From contig CP130741.1 of NCBI GenBank assembly GCA_030586155.1, forward strand, positions 1,606,680 to 1,670,679: DNA of 64,000 nucleotides, given 5' to 3'. Below are positions 26,690-36,126 of the stretch, piece by piece. This DNA is from Eubacteriaceae bacterium ES3 (GTDB lineage: Bacteria; Bacillota; Clostridia; Eubacteriales; Eubacteriaceae). How positions within the stretch are numbered: the stretch's first letter is position 1; each line of letters begins with the position of its first letter. Both the position numbers and the translations under genes were made by a program. The notes beneath the pieces are model-generated. The model searched no databases and was not told where the DNA came from. It saw only the letters and a program-made list of their open reading frames with translations.

Positions 26690-27496
26690 GTGAAAATCTT
26701 TCGACTTATATTAGTGGTCGTAGTAATCAGTTCTATTTGTTTGACGGGATGTCAGGAGAATGAGATTATCAATGATCCGGAAACAGGAGAAATAACAACT
26801 GATGAATCCTCTGATTTTCAGGATGGTGAATATCAGGCAGCAACCAGACATTTTGATGAGAGAGGTTATGGGCAAGTGATTACATTGTCTATCCGAGACG
26901 GAATCATTACGGTTGTTAAATTCAATGAAATCAATTTGGATGGTGAAAATCGATTATGGATTGAAGGACCTGAAACCACATGGGATGAACTCACACCTTT
27001 AAATCTGGATTCTTTGTATTTTAAATTATACAGTGACCTACTGTTAAATCAGCGGTCATCCCAGGTCAATGCTATATCGGGAGCGACTCAAACCAGCAGG
27101 ACTTTTATATTATTAGCTCAATTTGCACTGAATCAATCAATTGCTGGAAACACCGAGACAACTTATCTTGACACCACAAATACTTATGTTGTTTACAGCT
27201 CAAATGATGCTGAGAATTTTCAGGGAGTGATGACAGCAACTTATTCAGGGGAAACTTTATCAAGTTTATATTATGATGAAATTAGTACAGTTACAGGTGA
27301 ATTAAAGTCACAGTCAAATGATATAAATCCGAATATGGATTATTCACTTCTATTTCGTTCATTTACAGAAATTACCTTAGAAAATCAGAATCTAAATAGC
27401 ATTTTTAATGGTGAAAATATAGGAGGATCTGAAAAAAAATATGAGGAATGTTTAAACCAGCTTCAGTTAATCCGAGTTAATTTTATTGCACCATAA
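26690..27496 (+). CDS. FMN-binding domain lipoprotein
   Basis: A 268-residue exported lipoprotein starting at GTG (26690) behind AAGGAGG that overlaps the preceding stop codon. The signal peptide ends in the lipobox LTGC (Cys18-20 region), so it is anchored to the outer membrane face. Residues about 45-150 resemble the FMN_bind domain: DGEYQAATRHFDERGYG at the front and AISGATQTSRTF as the likely flavinylation-type SGAT(Q) motif, which differs from the strict D-x-x-SGAT-S/T form. The C-terminal half is not recognised. It may carry covalently bound FMN in extracellular electron transfer. The upstream gene is a pyrophosphatase. Confidence 0.7.
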   Translation: MKIFRLILVVVVISSICLTGCQENEIINDPETGEITTDESSDFQDGEYQAATRHFDERGYGQVITLSIRDGIITVVKFNEINLDGENRLWIEGPETTWDELTPLNLDSLYFKLYSDLLLNQRSSQVNAISGATQTSRTFILLAQFALNQSIAGNTETTYLDTTNTYVVYSSNDAENFQGVMTATYSGETLSSLYYDEISTVTGELKSQSNDINPNMDYSLLFRSFTEITLENQNLNSIFNGENIGGSEKKYEECLNQLQLIRVNFIAP

Positions 27497-27529
27497 ATAT
27501 AATTTAAATTATTTTATTTCAACACAGCC

Positions 27530-27557
27530 TTGACAAATCAATGATAAATGTTATACT
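27530..27557 (+). promoter_or_regulatory. Predicted promoter of the XRE regulator
   Basis: Perfect TTGACA (27530-27535) and TATACT (27552-27557) separated by 16 bases, about 44 bases before the gene. Confidence 0.7.
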
Positions 27558-27600
27558 GAATTACAATTATTTTAGTGTTAAAGAAGGTGAATAAACAGTC

Positions 27601-27984
27601 ATGGAAAATAACACATTTGGTACTCGGTTGAAAGCTTTAAGGATTTCAAAGCGTTTAACTCAGGAAAGTTTCGCAAATCTCTTTTATCTCAACAAAAGCT
27701 CTATTTCAAAATATGAAAAAGATAAAAATCTACCTGAGAATTTGCTTTTAGTTAAAATTGCTGATTATTTTGAAGTTTCCGTAGATTATTTGCTTTGCCG
27801 AACTGATCAACCTAAGCTTCTTCCAAGCAATCCTAAACCACCAACTTGTGAAGAGTTTTTGGAAACTTACATCTTTTCAGAAGAAGAAAAAGATGCATTC
27901 ACTTCATATTTTTCATTTCCGGAGACATTTAAACAGGAAGTGCTCGATTTTATCAGTTTTAAAAGTACAAATAATAAGACTTGA
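27601..27984 (+). CDS. XRE-family helix-turn-helix regulator
   Basis: A 127-residue protein with an N-terminal HTH_XRE domain, residues about 7-62 (FGTRLKALRISKRLTQE through KSSISKYEKDKNLPE to VDYLLCR). The C-terminal 60 residues are acidic and helical and have no recognisable domain. It resembles chromosomal SinR/phage-repressor-like regulators, but no prophage or partner toxin is adjacent. It has its own promoter and ends in a terminator shared with the convergent rex gene. Target genes cannot be deduced. Confidence 0.85.
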   Translation: MENNTFGTRLKALRISKRLTQESFANLFYLNKSSISKYEKDKNLPENLLLVKIADYFEVSVDYLLCRTDQPKLLPSNPKPPTCEEFLETYIFSEEEKDAFTSYFSFPETFKQEVLDFISFKSTNNKT

Positions 27985-27990
27985 AAGCAT

Positions 27991-28019
27991 AAAAAGAAGA
28001 ACCGAGAAGGTTCTTTTTT
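27991..28019 (+). terminator. Shared terminator between XRE gene and rex
   Basis: AAGAACC and GGTTCTT form a short stem with A and T runs on the two sides. It overlaps the rex stop codon. Confidence 0.75.
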
Positions 28020-28680
28020 AGTCTGAATTTAAATCATCATTTGAAAATTTGTAATCTTTTAGTCGATATGTCAGGGTAAAAAGGCTATCAGTAATATTTA
28101 CATTTTCTACCTCTACTCCTTTTGGTACTTCTAAATCCATAGGACTGAAATTTAAAATCCCCTGAATGCCATAACTGGTAATTTGATTTGCGATTTGTTG
28201 CCCCACTTCTCTTGGGACACAGAGAATGCAGATATCAATTATGTTTTGGGTGACAAAGTCCTCAAGTTCATCCATATGCTTGACAACAACACTGCCAACA
28301 ACAGTTCCAATTCGCAGTGGATCGACATCAAAGACACCTTTTAAAATAATCCCTTCACGTCGAAAGCGTTCATAATTTGCAATGGCGTGGCCCATGTTAC
28401 CAGCACCGATGATAATACAATTGTATTCAAAATCTAAGCCTAAAATGTCTTTTATTGCATTTCGGAGTTCGCATACATTATACCCATAACCTTGTTGACC
28501 GTAACCACCGAAAGAATTTAAATCCTGCCGAATTTGTGAAGCTGTGAGCCCCATTAGACTAGCAAGTTCCCGTGATGATATTTTTTCTATTTCATTTAAC
28601 TGTAGATCGGTTAAATATTGATAATATTTAGGTAGCCGTTTTACAACAGTCATTGATACTTTTTTCGAGAAACGATGCAT
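28018..28680 (-). CDS. rex: Redox-sensing transcriptional repressor Rex
   Basis: A 220-residue Rex, typical length. The N-terminal winged helix (residues about 10-80) has KRLPKYYQYL and ISSRELASLMGLTASQIRQDL; the Rossmann domain has IIIGAGNMGHAIANY; the C-terminal swap helix follows NFSPMDLEVP. Rex senses the NADH/NAD ratio and represses fermentation and energy-metabolism genes. No clear Rex operator (TTGTTAA-type palindrome) is in the window, so its targets are elsewhere. It is divergent from the ABC-F gene. Confidence 0.96.
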   Translation of the reverse strand: MHRFSKKVSMTVVKRLPKYYQYLTDLQLNEIEKISSRELASLMGLTASQIRQDLNSFGGYGQQGYGYNVCELRNAIKDILGLDFEYNCIIIGAGNMGHAIANYERFRREGIILKGVFDVDPLRIGTVVGSVVVKHMDELEDFVTQNIIDICILCVPREVGQQIANQITSYGIQGILNFSPMDLEVPKGVEVENVNITDSLFTLTYRLKDYKFSNDDLNSD

Positions 28681-28820
28681 AAGTTAACTTTCCCTTTCAT
28701 TTAGATAGCTAATCTATTATATCAATCCGTTGAAATTACGTCAAATATAGATTTCATTTTTTGACTATTTTTGATAAAATAGAAAAGAAGACACTTTTAA
28801 ATTTGAAATCAGGTGAATTT

Positions 28821-30755
28821 ATGATCATAAATATAGAGAATTTACATTTTAGTTATGGCATCTCAGAAATCTTTAGTACACTCAACTTAACAATTAACGA
28901 AAATGAACAAATAGGTTTAATCGGTCAGAATGGAACTGGAAAATCTACTTTTTTAAAATTACTAACTGGAACATTAGTTCCCGATTCAGGAAGCATCTCC
29001 AAGAAAAAGCTTCTGAATATAGGCTATCTTGCTCAAGAACCTGATATAATTGAAGGGTTAACTTTATATGAGGTTTTTTATTCTGTTTTTAAGCCCCTTC
29101 AGGAAATGGAGCAAAGAATTACTCAATTAGGAGAAGCAATTGCAAATTCAACGGGTGAAAAGCAGGAAAAATTAATACAGGAATTTGGTGAACTCCAGGA
29201 TCAGTTTTCAGAGCAAAAGGGATATGAATACCCAAGTCGAATCAGGGGTGTTGCAAATGGGTTGAACTTCTCTGAAGATGATCTAATGAAGACATTTGCT
29301 CAACTAAGTGGGGGCCAGAAAACACGTGCCTGTCTTGGCAAACTATTGTTGCAGGAGCCGGAGCTATTACTTCTTGATGAGCCAACAAACTATCTAGATA
29401 TAGATACACTTCAATGGCTGGAACAGTATTTAAATGCATATAATGGCACTTTTATTATTATTTCTCATGATCGCTATTTTCTCGACAAGGTATGTCATAG
29501 CATTTTTGAAGTATCAAAAAATGGAATCCAGGTTTTTCAAGGCAATTACACTGATTATGCCGTAAAAAAAAGACAACAGCTAATTGAGCAGGATCACCAA
29601 TATACCCAACAATTAAAAGAAATCAAACAGCAACAAGCGATTATTGACCGTTTTCGACAATACAATTCTATTAAAAGCTCGAAAAGAGCTTCTAGTAGAG
29701 AGAAGGCGTTGCAAAAGATTGAATTATTGGATAAAGTTGAAACAGCAAAAGTAAGCCATTTTAACTTTAAGCCTAGAATAAAAAGCGGCAATGATGTCTT
29801 AAAAGTTGAGAATATAAAAAAATCTTTTGCTCAGAAACTCTTATTTCAAAATATTGATTTTGAAATTCACGCTGGGGATAAAATTGGCATAATAGGTCCT
29901 AATGGGATTGGAAAAACAACGCTTTTAAAAATGTTACTGAATCAGACATCAGCGGATTCTGGAACGATTAAATTTGGTCATAAGGTTTACTCCGGCTATT
30001 TTGACCAGGAGCATAACATGCTAAATGCGTTTCAAAACGATAGCTTATTAGATGCAATCTGGGATGTTGATTCCAAACTGACAGAAGGCGAAATAAGAAA
30101 TATTTTAGCTGCTTTTCTTTTTCAGGGAGAAGATGTTTTTAAAACAATTAGTACATTATCCGGAGGAGAAAAAGCAAGAGTCTTATTAGCACGTCTGATG
30201 ATTTCTCAGGCAAATTTTCTATTAATGGATGAACCTACCAACCATATTGATATGGATACAAAGGAAATACTCGAAAATGCACTCATTCAGTATGAAGGTA
30301 CACTCTTATTTATTTCGCATGATCGCTATTTTATTAATCGGATAGCCAATAAAGTTTTTTTATTTACCGAGAATGGAATTGAGGTTTATTTAGGAAATTA
30401 TGATGATTATGTAAAGCATCAGACGGAAGCTGCTGAAAGGTTGGCATTAGAAGAGCAGGAACAAATAATAACGCCGACTAAAACTCAGTTAAAAAATGAT
30501 CGCAGGAAACTGAAAGAAGAAGAAACTAGACTTCGGCAACTCAAAAAAAATATTCGGGCAATTGAAGATAAACTGATAAATCTTGAAGAAGAAATTAAGT
30601 CAATTGAGTTAGTAATGTGCGATCCATCATTTTACGATGATCAGCAGAATGTTAATGCAACCAGCCAATTATACGAATTAAAGAAAAAAGAATTGGAAAA
30701 TCTAACGGATGAATGGGAAAATGCTCTATTGCATTTGGAGACCCTTGAATCATAA
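28821..30755 (+). CDS. ABC-F family ATPase, YdiF/Uup-like
   Basis: A 644-residue soluble protein with two ABC ATPase domains. Walker A motifs are GLIGQNGTGKSTFLK and GIIGPNGIGKTTLLK; signatures are LSGGQKTRACLG and LSGGEKARVLLA; Walker B segments are LLLLDEPTNYLD and FLLMDEPTNHID. Between the halves is the P-site-tRNA-interaction linker (HQYTQQLKEIKQQQAII onward), and after residue about 550 a long coiled-coil C terminus. ABC-F proteins act on ribosomes, as translation factors or antibiotic protection proteins; coiled-coil tail and length fit the housekeeping YdiF/Uup group. The ATG at 28821 has AGGTG upstream; an in-frame start 20 codons earlier has none. A 77-residue gene follows. Confidence 0.93.
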   Translation: MIINIENLHFSYGISEIFSTLNLTINENEQIGLIGQNGTGKSTFLKLLTGTLVPDSGSISKKKLLNIGYLAQEPDIIEGLTLYEVFYSVFKPLQEMEQRITQLGEAIANSTGEKQEKLIQEFGELQDQFSEQKGYEYPSRIRGVANGLNFSEDDLMKTFAQLSGGQKTRACLGKLLLQEPELLLLDEPTNYLDIDTLQWLEQYLNAYNGTFIIISHDRYFLDKVCHSIFEVSKNGIQVFQGNYTDYAVKKRQQLIEQDHQYTQQLKEIKQQQAIIDRFRQYNSIKSSKRASSREKALQKIELLDKVETAKVSHFNFKPRIKSGNDVLKVENIKKSFAQKLLFQNIDFEIHAGDKIGIIGPNGIGKTTLLKMLLNQTSADSGTIKFGHKVYSGYFDQEHNMLNAFQNDSLLDAIWDVDSKLTEGEIRNILAAFLFQGEDVFKTISTLSGGEKARVLLARLMISQANFLLMDEPTNHIDMDTKEILENALIQYEGTLLFISHDRYFINRIANKVFLFTENGIEVYLGNYDDYVKHQTEAAERLALEEQEQIITPTKTQLKNDRRKLKEEETRLRQLKKNIRAIEDKLINLEEEIKSIELVMCDPSFYDDQQNVNATSQLYELKKKELENLTDEWENALLHLETLES

Positions 30756-30770
30756 ATTATGGAGGTAATG

Positions 30771-31004
30771 ATGGAATTAACAAATGATGAAAAAAATGTC
30801 TTAAACAGCGTATTTGATGGAGTTAAAAGTACTACTAGAAATACAATGCTGATGGCTCTTTACGCCGCAAAACCAGCAGATGATGGTTCTGTGGATGCAC
30901 AGGCTATCATTAATCTGATTAATGGCTTGATTATTAAGATGTCGGAATTAGAACAGCCTGAAATGGAAGAACTTTTTGCTGGCATTCCTTATGATGTAAA
31001 ATAA
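30771..31004 (+). CDS. Small uncharacterised helical protein
   Basis: A 77-residue acidic, mostly helical protein starting MELTNDEKNVLNS. No known domain is recognised. The second of two adjacent ATGs is chosen, 5 bases after GGAGG. It begins 15 bases after the ABC-F gene and is presumably cotranscribed with it. There are no membrane segments, cysteine motifs or signal peptide. Confidence 0.6.
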   Translation: MELTNDEKNVLNSVFDGVKSTTRNTMLMALYAAKPADDGSVDAQAIINLINGLIIKMSELEQPEMEELFAGIPYDVK

Positions 31005-31366
31005 AAAAAGCATCTTTATAAAGCGCTTAGTCACCTAACAAATGTAGACTGGTAATTTTTGAATGATTAGACGCATTTCAGGAATTGATTTAATTACTTA
31101 GCTTTTGTTTGAACAGAAAAAAATATGTTTGATAACTCAGATTTTTATTCTTATAATTAATAAATCACCTTTTCTTACTTTAGTAGAGTGAAAGCCGCTC
31201 AATTGTAGTAGGAAGAGGTGATTTTTCGTTATTGCTTTTGATAGCTAAAAAAATGCTTAGTTATTGTAAAATAAATGTAAGCGTCAAATACAAACCACAT
31301 AGAAAAGAAGCTCGACATATGAGATAATGATAAAAATCATCTCGCAAGTCGAACTTCTTTATTGGT
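31005..31366. other. Intergenic stretch with hairpin and IS66 left end
   Basis: No gene seen. The first 150 bases are AT-rich without recognisable signals apart from a CTTTATAAAG palindrome; then comes an 18-bp-stem hairpin (31162-31226), and from 31277 the left end of the IS66-family element. Confidence 0.6.
31162..31226 (+). terminator. Long hairpin with T tract, probable terminator
   Basis: AAATCACCTTTTCTTACT (31162-31179) pairs along all 18 positions with AGTAGGAAGAGGTGATTT (31207-31224), using two G-T pairs on the plus strand. A 27-base loop can fold further. T5 ends the structure, which fits a terminator for the ABC-F operon, or a structured small RNA. Confidence 0.55.
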
Positions 31367-33022
31367 TTATTGATGCTGATTAGTTTGGGCCAAGGACTGG
31401 CGGCAGATCTCGGGCAGCTGATCGGACCAGGGAAGAAAAGGTTCCAGTGCGACCTCGTCATCGCAGTTTATATCCGGCAGACGTTCAAAGAGAAATTTGA
31501 GATATTCATAAGGGTTGAGCTCATTAAGTTTGGCACTCTGGATCAGGCTGAAGGCAGTGGCGGAAGCTTTGGCACCATTGGCTGTTTTACAGAAAAGAAA
31601 GTTTTTTCTGGCCACAACAAAAGGCTTGATCTGTTGTTCGGCAATGTTGGTGGAAAGTTCACATTGGCCGTCAAGCAAAATGTTTTCCAGTACAGTCTGG
31701 TGTTTGAGACTGTAGTTGAGCGCTTTTCCAAAGGCGCTTTTGGGAAGGGTATTCTGCGACATTAATTTTACCCATGCGAAATAAGCTGTCATCAGCGGTT
31801 TAAGCTCTTTTTCCCGTCGCTCCTTACGCTCTTTCGGGGTCAGGTCTTCTTTTAACAGCGCTTTCTCAAAGACAAACATTTCACCTATCATCTGAACGGC
31901 CTGCCAGGCTTCGGTTTCGGTTTTTATAGTCCCTTTTGGCAATGCTTTTAGCGCATCAGTGTATTGACGTCTGGCATGGGCAAAGCAGCAGACCCGGGTA
32001 ATATCGGTTACGCTGTTATAGCCGTCATAACCGTCCGTTTGAAGGATTCCTTTGAAATTTTCAAGGAAATTTTTGGGGTGTTTGCCACTCCGGGACGGCT
32101 GATATTCAAACAACGCCATGGGTTTTCCGTATTTCCCGGGACGATACAGCCACATATAGGCCTTGCTGGTACAGGCTTCCCCATCTTTAGTCAGAACTTT
32201 CAGTGATGTCTCATCAGCCATCAGAAAGCTTTCTTTTTCCAGATGTTTTTTCATCAGCCGGTAGAGGGGTTCAAGGTAACGCTCACTGCCTTTGATGATC
32301 CAGTTGGACATCGTCGCGCGGGACAGTTCAATGCCAAAGTGTTTAAAGGTCTGCTCCTGCCGGTAAAGAGGCAGGGCTGCCGCAAATTTCTGGTATAGAA
32401 TATAAGCAAGCAGACTTGGCGAAACAAAGCTGCCCGAAATAACCGGATTGGGCGCTTTAGCTGTAATAATCGGCGTTTTGATCTCATGATCCTGACAGTG
32501 TCGGCAGGCATACACTTTTCTGACATGTTCCACCCGCACCACTTTGGCGGGAATCACTTTGAGCTCCTGGCGCACTTCCTCCTTCATCTGATGCAGTGAA
32601 TGGTCACACACAGGGCATACTTTCTCATCTTCATTAAGATCATAAACAATGCGTTCAACCGGCAGATCATCAAAAGAATCCCGGTTCAGTCCCCGCTTTT
32701 TACGGCGGTGGGTAGCCACTTCGATGGATGGTTCTTCCTGCTCAGGGCGTTTCGTCACCTCCGGCTCATTAAAAAAAGAGATCTGGTTTTCAATTATGAC
32801 AGTGTCAGCGGATTTGCCGAAGCGCTTCTGGGCATTCAGACGCAACTGTTCTTCGTACCATTTAATTTTTGCCTGCGCTTCTTCAAGTTCTGAATTCAGC
32901 CGAGTGTTTTCACTCTGAAGTTCAGTGATGACAGATAAAAAATCCAGTGCCGGATCTTGTGTTTCTGTTTCTGTTAAACTGTTTTCTTTACCCATCTGAT
33001 GCTTATACCGCTTTCCTGTCAT
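31367..33022 (-). CDS. tnpC: IS66-family transposase TnpC
   Basis: A 551-residue DDE transposase. The order is an N-terminal leucine-zipper-like coiled coil (SENTRLNSELEEAQAKIKW), a zinc-binding CPVCDHSL...CRHCQD segment, then the catalytic domain with LMADETSLKVL, LQTDGYDGYNS and CFAHARRQY, and the final glutamate in LSTNIAEQQIKPFV. Length is normal. The ATG at 33022 lies 6 bases after GGAG; a TTG four codons earlier overlaps that site. It depends on TnpA and TnpB encoded upstream. Confidence 0.96.
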   Translation of the reverse strand: MTGKRYKHQMGKENSLTETETQDPALDFLSVITELQSENTRLNSELEEAQAKIKWYEEQLRLNAQKRFGKSADTVIIENQISFFNEPEVTKRPEQEEPSIEVATHRRKKRGLNRDSFDDLPVERIVYDLNEDEKVCPVCDHSLHQMKEEVRQELKVIPAKVVRVEHVRKVYACRHCQDHEIKTPIITAKAPNPVISGSFVSPSLLAYILYQKFAAALPLYRQEQTFKHFGIELSRATMSNWIIKGSERYLEPLYRLMKKHLEKESFLMADETSLKVLTKDGEACTSKAYMWLYRPGKYGKPMALFEYQPSRSGKHPKNFLENFKGILQTDGYDGYNSVTDITRVCCFAHARRQYTDALKALPKGTIKTETEAWQAVQMIGEMFVFEKALLKEDLTPKERKERREKELKPLMTAYFAWVKLMSQNTLPKSAFGKALNYSLKHQTVLENILLDGQCELSTNIAEQQIKPFVVARKNFLFCKTANGAKASATAFSLIQSAKLNELNPYEYLKFLFERLPDINCDDEVALEPFLPWSDQLPEICRQSLAQTNQHQ

Positions 33023-33121
33023 TATCCACTCCAATTACTTATGATTGGCATAATATCGCCGTTTTATGATGCTATTATACCATAGATCAGCTGACAAAAA
33101 AAGCTTTTTCAACCTTATTTT

Positions 33122-33478
33122 TCAGATTAAAATCCGCTGTTTCACTGGCGGATGCGCCTGTTTTTCATCAAGGGTCAGTCCATCCAGCAACCACCGGAAA
33201 CTTCTTTCAGTCACAACAATGGAAGGGGCGCCACTTTTTTCCGGCCACTGGAAACAGCCGTTTTCCAGACGTTTATAATGAATCCAGAAGCCGGTCTGAT
33301 CCCATACCAGGATTTTAATCAGATTCCTGCGTTTATTGCAGAATGCAAACAGGTGCATGGAAAAGGGATCTTCTTTCAGAACTTCCCTGACAATCAGGGA
33401 CAGTCCATCGATACTTTTTCTGAGATCGGTGGCTCCCAGAGCTATATGCACATTTCCGGAGTTGAGGCCTGTCAACAT
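33122..33478 (-). CDS. tnpB: IS66 accessory protein TnpB (Orf2)
   Basis: A 118-residue IS66 Orf2 protein. The family pattern is clear: VHIALGATDLRKSIDGLS near the start, MHLFAFCNKRRNLIKILVWD in the middle and GFWIHYKRLENGCFQWP after it. It is required for transposition of IS66 elements but its biochemical action is unknown. It follows tnpA by 3 bases. Confidence 0.95.
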   Translation of the reverse strand: MLTGLNSGNVHIALGATDLRKSIDGLSLIVREVLKEDPFSMHLFAFCNKRRNLIKILVWDQTGFWIHYKRLENGCFQWPEKSGAPSIVVTERSFRWLLDGLTLDEKQAHPPVKQRILI

Positions 33479-33481
33479 GGA

Positions 33482-33841
33482 TCAGGCCTTTCTGATTGCG
33501 CTAATTATATTTGTAAGATGATTCTCTGAAAATTCAGGCGGTATCATAACAACCACATCTGAAATCCGGATTTCTATTACTTTTGGGGTTCCAGATAAAG
33601 GTTTTTTAAATGATATTTCCGGCGCAATAACAATTCCGGCAAAGTTGACTGTTTCTTCGGCAAACTCCTGGGGTTCCAGATCATTTAGATCCCGGTTTGC
33701 TTTGCTGATTCTCAGTTTCCAGTATCGGAATGCACTCAAAGCAAGATTATTCTTTTCGCACCACTGCCGCTGCGTCAGTCCACTTGCCAATTGTGCTTTG
33801 ATCCGCTCTTCCCAGAGTATCCGATTTTCACTTTTCTCCAT
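33482..33841 (-). CDS. tnpA: IS66 accessory protein TnpA (Orf1)
   Basis: A 119-residue IS66 Orf1 protein with an N-terminal helix-turn-helix (WEERIKAQLASGLTQRQWCE, then SAFRYWKLRI) that probably binds the element ends. It is the first gene of the element's operon, with GGAAGG upstream of the ATG. The second half is beta-rich and unassigned. Confidence 0.9.
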   Translation of the reverse strand: MEKSENRILWEERIKAQLASGLTQRQWCEKNNLALSAFRYWKLRISKANRDLNDLEPQEFAEETVNFAGIVIAPEISFKKPLSGTPKVIEIRISDVVVMIPPEFSENHLTNIISAIRKA

Positions 33842-33956
33842 AAAAAATACAATCCTTCCTTTAATAGTTTGAAAGAATTGTATCAGTTTTTTTATTTGGT
33901 TGGTATGTGGTCTGTAATTGACGCTTACAAATAAATTAACAATCTTGAAAAAAATT

Positions 33957-33982
33957 AAAAAACCCCGTTAGGGGTTTTTTAA
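33957..33982 (-). terminator. Intrinsic terminator of groESL
   Basis: A6CCCC and GGGGT6 enclose a 4-base loop; symmetrical, so it works in both directions. It lies directly after the groL stop codon. Confidence 0.85.
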
Positions 33983-35629
<1,647 letters not shown>

Positions 35630-35632
35630 TTA

Positions 35633-35917
35633 TTATTCTACGATTGCTAAGATATCTGATTGACGAATAATCAAAAATTCTTCATTACCAATTTTAACTT
35701 CATTACCTGAATATTTTGAATAAATTATTTCGTCATCAACTTTAACGTCCAGTGGAACTTTTTTTCCATCGACAATTTCACCTGATCCAACTGCAATTAC
35801 AGTACCCTGCTGGGGTTTTTCCTGAGCAGAACCCGGTAATACGATTCCACTTGATGTTTTAACTTCTTCTTCTTTTACCTTTACGACTACTTTGTCACCT
35901 AATGGTCTTAAACTCAT
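35633..35917 (-). CDS. groS: Co-chaperonin GroES
   Basis: A 94-residue GroES, with LRPLGDKVVVKV at the start, the mobile loop SSGIVLPGSAQEKPQ and YSKYSGNEVKIG toward the end. The ATG at 35917 lies 5 bases after GGAGG; an in-frame start four codons upstream is inside that site. First gene of the heat-shock operon. Confidence 0.97.
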   Translation of the reverse strand: MSLRPLGDKVVVKVKEEEVKTSSGIVLPGSAQEKPQQGTVIAVGSGEIVDGKKVPLDVKVDDEIIYSKYSGNEVKIGNEEFLIIRQSDILAIVE

Positions 35918-35940
35918 TTTTTCCTCCATTAAAATATTTC

Positions 35941-35954
35941 AGGTACTAGTACCT
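35941..35954 (-). repeat. 14-bp perfect palindrome in the groES leader
   Basis: AGGTACTAGTACCT lies between the CIRCE operator and the groS ribosome binding site. It may form a small mRNA hairpin or be a protein site; no known regulator is recognised. Confidence 0.45.
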
Positions 35955-35967
35955 TTTATATATTTTA

Positions 35968-35994
35968 TTAGCACTCATTATCTATGAGTGCTAA
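35968..35994 (-). promoter_or_regulatory. CIRCE operator (HrcA) of groESL
   Basis: TTAGCACTC and GAGTGCTAA with the standard 9-base spacer, a perfect CIRCE element. It lies just downstream of the groESL -10 box, so HrcA binding should block transcription. hrcA itself is not in the window. Confidence 0.97.
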
Positions 35995-35998
35995 TAGT

Positions 35999-36027
35999 AT
36001 TTTAAATGATTTGTAAAATGATTGCAA
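35999..36027 (-). promoter_or_regulatory. Promoter of groESL
   Basis: On the minus strand TTGCAA (36022-36027) and TAAAAT (35999-36004) are 17 bases apart, directly upstream of CIRCE. Confidence 0.7.
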
Positions 36028-36126
36028 GAGATTTTTTTGCTTTTTCGGGGAGCTATCAATATTTAAGATTGTTTTAAAGTTTAATAAATGATAAACACTT
36101 TAAATAATAGTACAAACTTTTTATGA

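Larger units (their letters stand above)
31277..33928 (-). mobile_element. Intact IS66-family insertion sequence, 2652 bp
   Basis: Terminal repeats of 24 bp, GTAAGCGTCAAATACAAACC at 31277 and its near-complement ending at 33928, differ at two positions. Both sides carry the 8-bp target duplication AAATAAAT (31269-31276 and 33929-33936), exactly the length expected for IS66. Inside are tnpA, tnpB and tnpC, all intact and on the minus strand. Base composition is more GC-rich than the neighbours, in keeping with arrival from outside. It sits between the ABC-F operon and the groL terminator and breaks no gene. Confidence 0.95.

Noticed and set aside
28681-28820. Rex operator between rex and the ABC-F gene
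   Set aside because: AGTTAACT occurs near the rex start but the full TTGTTAA-type palindrome with spacer is missing.
31370-31765. Open frame of 131 codons opposite the IS66 transposase
   Set aside because: It is antisense to the conserved C-terminal part of TnpC; the GC-rich element simply leaves long frames on both strands. No family resemblance or ribosome binding site.
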